DNA from: Gammaproteobacteria bacterium
Lineage (GTDB): Bacteria; Pseudomonadota; Gammaproteobacteria; Chromatiales; Chromatiaceae
Length of the DNA stretch: 5,149 bases
Direction of reading: 5' to 3'
Assembly (NCBI GenBank): GCA_030621975.1
Contig: JAUXGQ010000185.1
Coordinates: forward strand, 1 to 5,149
Positions 4,741 to 5,149 of the stretch are shown here, piece by piece; the stretch's first letter is position 1, and each line of letters begins with the position of its first letter. A model generated the notes under the pieces. The model searched no databases, was not told the origin of the DNA, and was given only the letters and a program-made list of their open reading frames with translations. The position numbers and the translations under genes are program-made.

Positions 4741-5149
4741 AATGGCACTAAGTTAAGCCTGCGGATTTTGCTGTCGGGAAGATTACTATCTGATTCAACG
4801 CTATTTTTTAGGGTGGCCGTGTTTGATCACGTCCGCCCTGGCTTGTTCTCTCGGCTTGGTCATGCGGGGGAACGGCTTGGGGCGGCGTTTCACCGCCCGC
4901 GGCTCGATACGCCCCGGTCTCAACCCGACCCGCGGTTCGGCAATCAGAACGAGTAAGGCATGGATGGTGACGCCATCGCGTATCCCGCCGCCACGTTGTT
5001 GCCAGGACAACCAGACCTGCACGGTATGTTTGAAGCTCGGCTGCCTCGGAACCTGGTCGGCCAACAAGGCGGCTTGGGCCATCAACAGGCGGATCATGTT
5101 ATAGGCCAGTAGGTAGACCCACAGCTCCTTGATCGCCATCTCCGGGGTC
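4741..5149 (-). mobile_element. IS4-family insertion sequence, one end (rest outside window)
   Basis: The C-terminal part of an IS4-type transposase is followed, about 60 bases past its stop, by AATGGCACTAAGTTAAGCC (4741-4759). This resembles the IS4 terminal repeat, which has AATGCC then AGTTAAGG at the same spacing. The terminal repeat would therefore start at about 4740-4741. The other end, the second inverted repeat and the target duplication lie beyond the right edge. The element reads in the same direction as the globule gene and has no evident terminator between its stop and the edge. Confidence 0.75.
4801..5149 (-). CDS. IS4-family transposase, C-terminal part (5' end outside window)
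   Basis: The frame is open from the right edge (TPEMAIKELWVYLLAYNMIR) to TAG at 4803-4801, giving 116 residues. The segments ELWVYLLAYNMIRLLMAQAA, PRQPSFKHTVQVW, RVGLRPGRIEPRAVKRRPKP and the basic end KHGHPKK are the familiar C-terminus of IS4-group DDE transposases, which cut and paste their element. The catalytic residues, including the Glu of the YREK motif, lie upstream and outside the window, so activity cannot be judged. The visible part has no frameshift or stop. A conceptual ATG at 5139 is internal and not the start. Confidence 0.92.
   Translation of the reverse strand, partial: TPEMAIKELWVYLLAYNMIRLLMAQAALLADQVPRQPSFKHTVQVWLSWQQRGGGIRDGVTIHALLVLIAEPRVGLRPGRIEPRAVKRRPKPFPRMTKPREQARADVIKHGHPKK

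Noticed and set aside
4955..5139. Transposase start at the ATG at 5139
   Set aside because: The frame continues open to the window edge as TPEM, matching the usual internal sequence of IS4 transposases, so this is an internal Met.

Overview
The window reads as part of the chromosome of a GC-rich gammaproteobacterium, most likely a sulfur-oxidising one. The lineage hint comes from a small secreted Gly/Tyr/Trp-rich protein that resembles the sulfur globule envelope proteins of Allochromatium-type bacteria. An IS4-family element end and REP-like palindromes of a gammaproteobacterial type fit with this. No rRNA, tRNA or housekeeping marker is present, so genus and species cannot be given.

Left part (1-4073, + strand): three consecutive genes that look like one operon. 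The first is the C-terminal end of an FG-GAP/VCBS beta-propeller protein of the CRTAC1/ASPIC-UnbV family, cut by the window edge. The second (565-2325) is a complete paralogue of it, with a signal peptide, seven Asp-rich calcium-binding-type loops and an ASPIC/UnbV tail. The third (2322-4073) is a secreted tetratricopeptide-repeat protein whose start codon overlaps the stop of the second gene by four bases (ATGA). The two propeller genes look like a tandem duplication: their last ~154 residues align without gaps at about 60% identity. The set suggests an exported module of calcium-loop propellers plus a TPR scaffold; its substrate or partner cannot be read from the sequence. A run of nine G lies in the signal-peptide region of the TPR gene.

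Middle (4074-4216): the intergenic space between convergent genes. It holds a REP-like palindrome just after the TPR gene, a perfect 11-bp stem that can serve as a terminator (best oriented for the minus-strand gene), and a second short GC hairpin.

Right part (4217-5149, - strand): the putative sulfur globule protein gene (4217-4597) has a clear ribosome binding site, a candidate sigma-70 promoter and overlapping palindromes at the predicted transcription start. Its coding region is built from perfect DNA tandem repeats of 21 bp (three copies) and 30 bp (two copies). About 145 bp upstream of its start lies the end of an IS4-family insertion sequence. That end has an IS4-like terminal repeat and the last 116 codons of the transposase, reading in the same direction as the globule gene. 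The DNA just outside the IS looks like half of a second REP-like palindrome, so the IS may have landed in one.

All functional statements are by recognition of motifs and family style; no database search was possible.
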